This document shows positions 27,014-29,508 of a DNA stretch of 29,508 nucleotides, piece after piece. Origin of the DNA: Porticoccaceae bacterium (GTDB lineage: Bacteria; Pseudomonadota; Gammaproteobacteria; Pseudomonadales; Porticoccaceae). The notes under the pieces were generated by a model, which saw only the letters and a list, made by a program, of their open reading frames with translations, made no database searches and had not been told where the DNA came from. Made by a program: the position numbers and the translations under genes. The number at the start of each line of letters is the position of its first letter. Position 1 is the first letter of the stretch. The stretch is taken from contig JALOAH010000057.1 in assembly GCA_023228865.1 (NCBI GenBank), positions 1 through 29,508 of the forward strand, written 5' to 3'.

Positions 27014-28096
27014 TTAGAGCTCGCCAGAGAAGGCTTTTTGGCTTAAGGCAGAAAAACAAGATTGAGTTTCTCCTGCTGACTCTGTCAAACCTTGAATGAG
27101 TTGAAAGGTTTTCTCTCTAATTTTTTCAAACTTATTTTGAAGCTCAATTGGTGGAAGCGGTATGGGAGCGTCAAGAATCATTGATTGATTAATAAACGGA
27201 AGATCAAGCCGGGTTACAGTATCCCTAATTGGAGAGTGCATAAATGCATAAGCAAGGTATACCGGGTTATACCTACCGCTATCAGTAACTTGGACGACGA
27301 TAGCGTTGTCTGTCACCCACGCTGGCCCAGACGTAAGATTCGTAATAGCGCATTGTTGACCAACACGCCCTAGCACGATAACAGGCTCATCATATAAGCT
27401 ACTCGTTGCGTAACCATTAATTCCATTCCCCCCATATATTGGAATTTCAGTGGGTATTTCGGAAAATACATCCCTACTAGATTTACCACTAGATGCCGAC
27501 ACATAACCTCTGCAGCCTAAAAACTGATATTTCGATTTTCTCGCAGGAATATCACCAAACATATCCAGAAACACGGCGCGGAGGAATTCGTCGGCGATCT
27601 GGATGGCTTGCTGGCGCTTGCGGCGGATGGCATCGGCTTTGTCGAGGATTGCGGCGATGCGTTTTTGTTCGGCTAGGGGTGGGAGGGGGATTTCCCACTC
27701 ATCGATATGAGACCTACTTACTTGTTTGAATGTTGAGCCCGTTCCTTTTGCGGACAACTGGTTTTTGTTAGCACCAATAAAGTGCCACAAATAGTTCTTA
27801 TCTAACACATTAGCAATTGGTCTTAGTCCAGCTACCCCCCGACCAAGGCAATACTCTTTGTTACTCCAATTCAAATCGCCAATAGTTGCCCTGATACAAA
27901 GAATAAGGTCATCGATCTTGGAAATCTTTGAAGCCTGTGTTGTATATTTTTTGGGCTCGGGCGTCGTCTGACCAAAATCGCCAGCTCCTGCTATCAGAGC
28001 AAGCCCTTCACCATTCTCATTGTATGAACTTCCTACTGGTGCTTGCCCCATAATTATTTCGCACACATTAGAGAGTGGAACTGTTTGAAGGCTCAC
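27014..28096 (-). CDS. hsdS: Type I restriction-modification specificity subunit HsdS
   Basis: The 360-aa protein has the HsdS layout. Target recognition domain 1 (about residues 1-135) ends with [35 protein letters not shown], the first conserved spacer helix. Target recognition domain 2 (about 180-325) ends with [17 protein letters not shown] and a second helix. The two domains read the two halves of a bipartite DNA site for the HsdM/HsdR complex. The GTG start at 28096 overlaps the hsdM stop (GTGA) and has GGAGGGG five bases upstream. The central spacer is clearly GC-rich while both recognition domains are AT-rich, which points to domain exchange. No hsdR is in the window. Confidence 0.9.
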   Translation of the reverse strand: MSLQTVPLSNVCEIIMGQAPVGSSYNENGEGLALIAGAGDFGQTTPEPKKYTTQASKISKIDDLILCIRATIGDLNWSNKEYCLGRGVAGLRPIANVLDKNYLWHFIGANKNQLSAKGTGSTFKQVSRSHIDEWEIPLPPLAEQKRIAAILDKADAIRRKRQQAIQIADEFLRAVFLDMFGDIPARKSKYQFLGCRGYVSASSGKSSRDVFSEIPTEIPIYGGNGINGYATSSLYDEPVIVLGRVGQQCAITNLTSGPAWVTDNAIVVQVTDSGRYNPVYLAYAFMHSPIRDTVTRLDLPFINQSMILDAPIPLPPIELQNKFEKIREKTFQLIQGLTESAGETQSCFSALSQKAFSGEL

Positions 28097-29394
28097 AGCA
28101 TCCCCTCCAATTCATCCAGGTCGGCCATAATCTCGCTTTCCAATGCTTTTAGCTTTTTCAGAATTTTCTTAGGGTCATCGTATTGCTCTTCCTCATACAC
28201 CACTTCTTTATAGCGGTTGATGGAGAGGTCAAACTTGTTGTCGGCGATGTCCTTGGCGTCGACCACAAAGGCTTTCTGAGTTTTGTCGCCAAAAGCCATG
28301 TTGATTTCTTTCGCCGACGCATTCACCTCAACCAAGGCGCGGTAATGCTTCCACTTAGCAATGGCGTCAGGCAGGTCGTTACTGCCTTCACCCTTCAACT
28401 CATTACGCTTGTCGTCCAGTGAGTAGCCATCGGCTTGTAGATCGTAAAACCAGACCCGTTCAGTGCTGCCGCCTTTGGTAAACATCAAAATCGCTGTACT
28501 CACACCCGCGTAAGGTTTGAATACGCCACTGGGCAGGCTAACGATGCCTTCGAGCTGGTTGTTTTCAATCAGCTCCTGACGCAGTTGCTGGTGCGCTTTG
28601 GATGAGCCAAACAGTACGCCATCTGGCACGATAACCGCTGCACGGCCACCAAGCTTGAGCGCACGCAGAATATGCGCCACAAACAGCAACTCGGTCTTTT
28701 TGGTTTTTACCAGGCCGAGCACATCCGGGTTGGTATTGGTTTCATCCAGGCTGCCTTTGAATGGCGGGTTGGCCAGAATCACATCGAAGAAGTTTTCTTC
28801 CTGCTCGGGGAAGTTTTCTTTGATGGATTTACTCAGTGAGTCTTGGTACAAAATATTGGCGCCATTCACCCCGTGCAGGGCCATATTCATGCTGCTGACG
28901 CGGAGCATGGTAGTATCGAAGTCGAAGCCCCAGAACATGTTTTTGTTAATATGGTCTCGGTAAGGCTCTAACAGGTCACCGGTGTAGTGTTTGTTGCCTT
29001 CTTCATCTTCAAAGATACCTGCCTCACTGGAATGTACGCGGTTAAGGTACTCCATGGTGCGGGCGAGAAATCCGGCCGTGCCACAGGCCGGATCGCAGAT
29101 GCTCTCGGTAGGCTGCGGATCAACCAGCTCGATCATGGCGTCGATGATGTGTCGCGGTGTACGGAACTGGCCGTTAATGCCAGCGGTGGTGAGCTTGCTG
29201 AGCAGGTATTCGTAGATATCGCCTTTTACGTCGCTTTGGGTGAGCGGCAGCTCGTCCACCATTTCTACAGCGCTGACCAGTACCGATTCGTTTTTGATTT
29301 CGAGGTCGGCATCTTGCATGTATTCGCCGATATGGCCTAAAGCCTCTATGGCGCTGCCATCACTGCCTAGTCCATCTTGCTCTGACCTGGTCAA
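28093..29394 (-). pseudogene. hsdM: Type I methyltransferase subunit HsdM, N-terminus lost to an IS3-family insertion
   Basis: The 433-codon frame contains the catalytic half of Hsd[24 protein letters not shown]-binding motif [12 protein letters not shown] (about residues 101-111) and motif IV NPPF (209-212). The C-terminal helical region that contacts HsdS follows. HsdM adds N6-methyladenine at the sites chosen by HsdS. Family members are usually near 500 aa and have a helical N-terminal domain of roughly 100 residues before this point; it is absent here. The only start available is TTG at 29394, and it and the first three codons lie in what appears to be the IS end (29383 onward). The fragment probably lacks normal activity, though residual function is not excluded. 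Confidence 0.75.
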
Positions 29395-29508
29395 GATTTT
29401 CTGAACACCTCAGTTAAGCAACTTTTCTCACTTCCGCCATTTCTGCCTCATACTGATTCGGGCTTTTGTACCCCAAGTACGAATGCAAACGGCGGCTGTT
29501 GTAAAACA
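29383..29508 (-). mobile_element. IS3-family insertion sequence, one end (continues past window)
   Basis: The transposase C-terminus ends at 29414. About 31 bp beyond it a sequence starting TG (TGACCTGGTC at 29383) is in the position of the IS terminus, and IS3-family ends begin with TG. It abuts the hsdM frame at about 29382. The far end and target duplication are outside the window, so the exact boundary is inferred. Confidence 0.65.
29414..29508 (-). CDS. IS3-family transposase (OrfB), C-terminal 30 residues
   Basis: The window-edge frame reads FYNSRRLHSYLGYKSP and then NQYEAEMAEVRKVA before TAA. This is the typical end of the DDE integrase domain of IS3-family OrfB transposases (FYNxxRxHxxLGYxSPxxYE). 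The rest of the element, with the catalytic acids and OrfA, lies beyond the window. It sits directly upstream of the truncated hsdM. Confidence 0.88.
   Translation of the reverse strand, partial: FYNSRRLHSYLGYKSPNQYEAEMAEVRKVA

Noticed and set aside
27060..27088. Internal promoter for the SPARTA operon (TTGACA on the minus strand at 27083-27088)
   Set aside because: The -35 is perfect but the sequence 17-18 bp downstream (TCAATC) is a poor -10, and it lies inside hsdS.

Overview
The window is a gammaproteobacterial chromosome segment, most likely from a marine lineage near the Cellvibrionales/Pseudomonadales. This placement is inferred from protein similarity and gene order, not from a database search. 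The order grpE-dnaK-dnaJ-dapB-carA-carB-greA on one strand, with recN and fur-bamE(omlA) beside it, is the pseudomonad-type arrangement. It differs by an opposite-strand nhaD-like antiporter gene sitting between dapB and carA.

Region 1 (1-20,101) is core genome. On the minus strand lie the start of a YibN-like rhodanese gene (cut by the window edge), greA, carB and carA. carA is preceded by a good sigma70 promoter, a short leader ORF and a strong intrinsic terminator, together a candidate attenuator. nhaD follows on the plus strand. Next come dapB, dnaJ, dnaK and grpE on the minus strand, with sigma32-type promoter matches before grpE and probably dnaK. recN is plus; fur is minus and divergent from bamE (plus). 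A tandem-hotdog thioesterase-like gene (plus) follows, then rnfH, ratA and a sodium-dependent SNF-family transporter (minus), smpB (plus), a membrane diguanylate cyclase (minus), and finally ssrA (tmRNA, plus). smpB and ssrA are the two partners of trans-translation.

Region 2 (20,102-29,508) starts right after the CCA end of tmRNA, a classic genomic-island attachment site. It looks AT-richer by eye and all its genes are on the minus strand. In transcription order they are: the C-terminal end of an IS3-family transposase; an hsdM gene whose N-terminal part has been replaced by the IS end; hsdS; a 28-codon ORF; a TIR-APAZ protein; a short prokaryotic Argonaute (MID-PIWI only); an AAA/ABC-type ATPase with a DUF3696-like C-terminus; a 310-aa protein with a weak phospholipase-D/MIT_C-like motif; and a NucS/DUF91-like PD-(D/E)XK nuclease with a PUA/EVE-like C-terminus. 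The TIR-APAZ and short pAgo pair is a SPARTA abortive-infection system: the guide-loaded Argonaute senses invading nucleic acid and the TIR domain degrades NAD(P)+. The last three genes follow pAgo with gaps of 13 bp or less, or a 1-bp overlap, so the array can be read as one defence operon. The ATPase/PLD-like/NucS-like trio is the part of the window I cannot match to a named system, and it is the best candidate for something undescribed.
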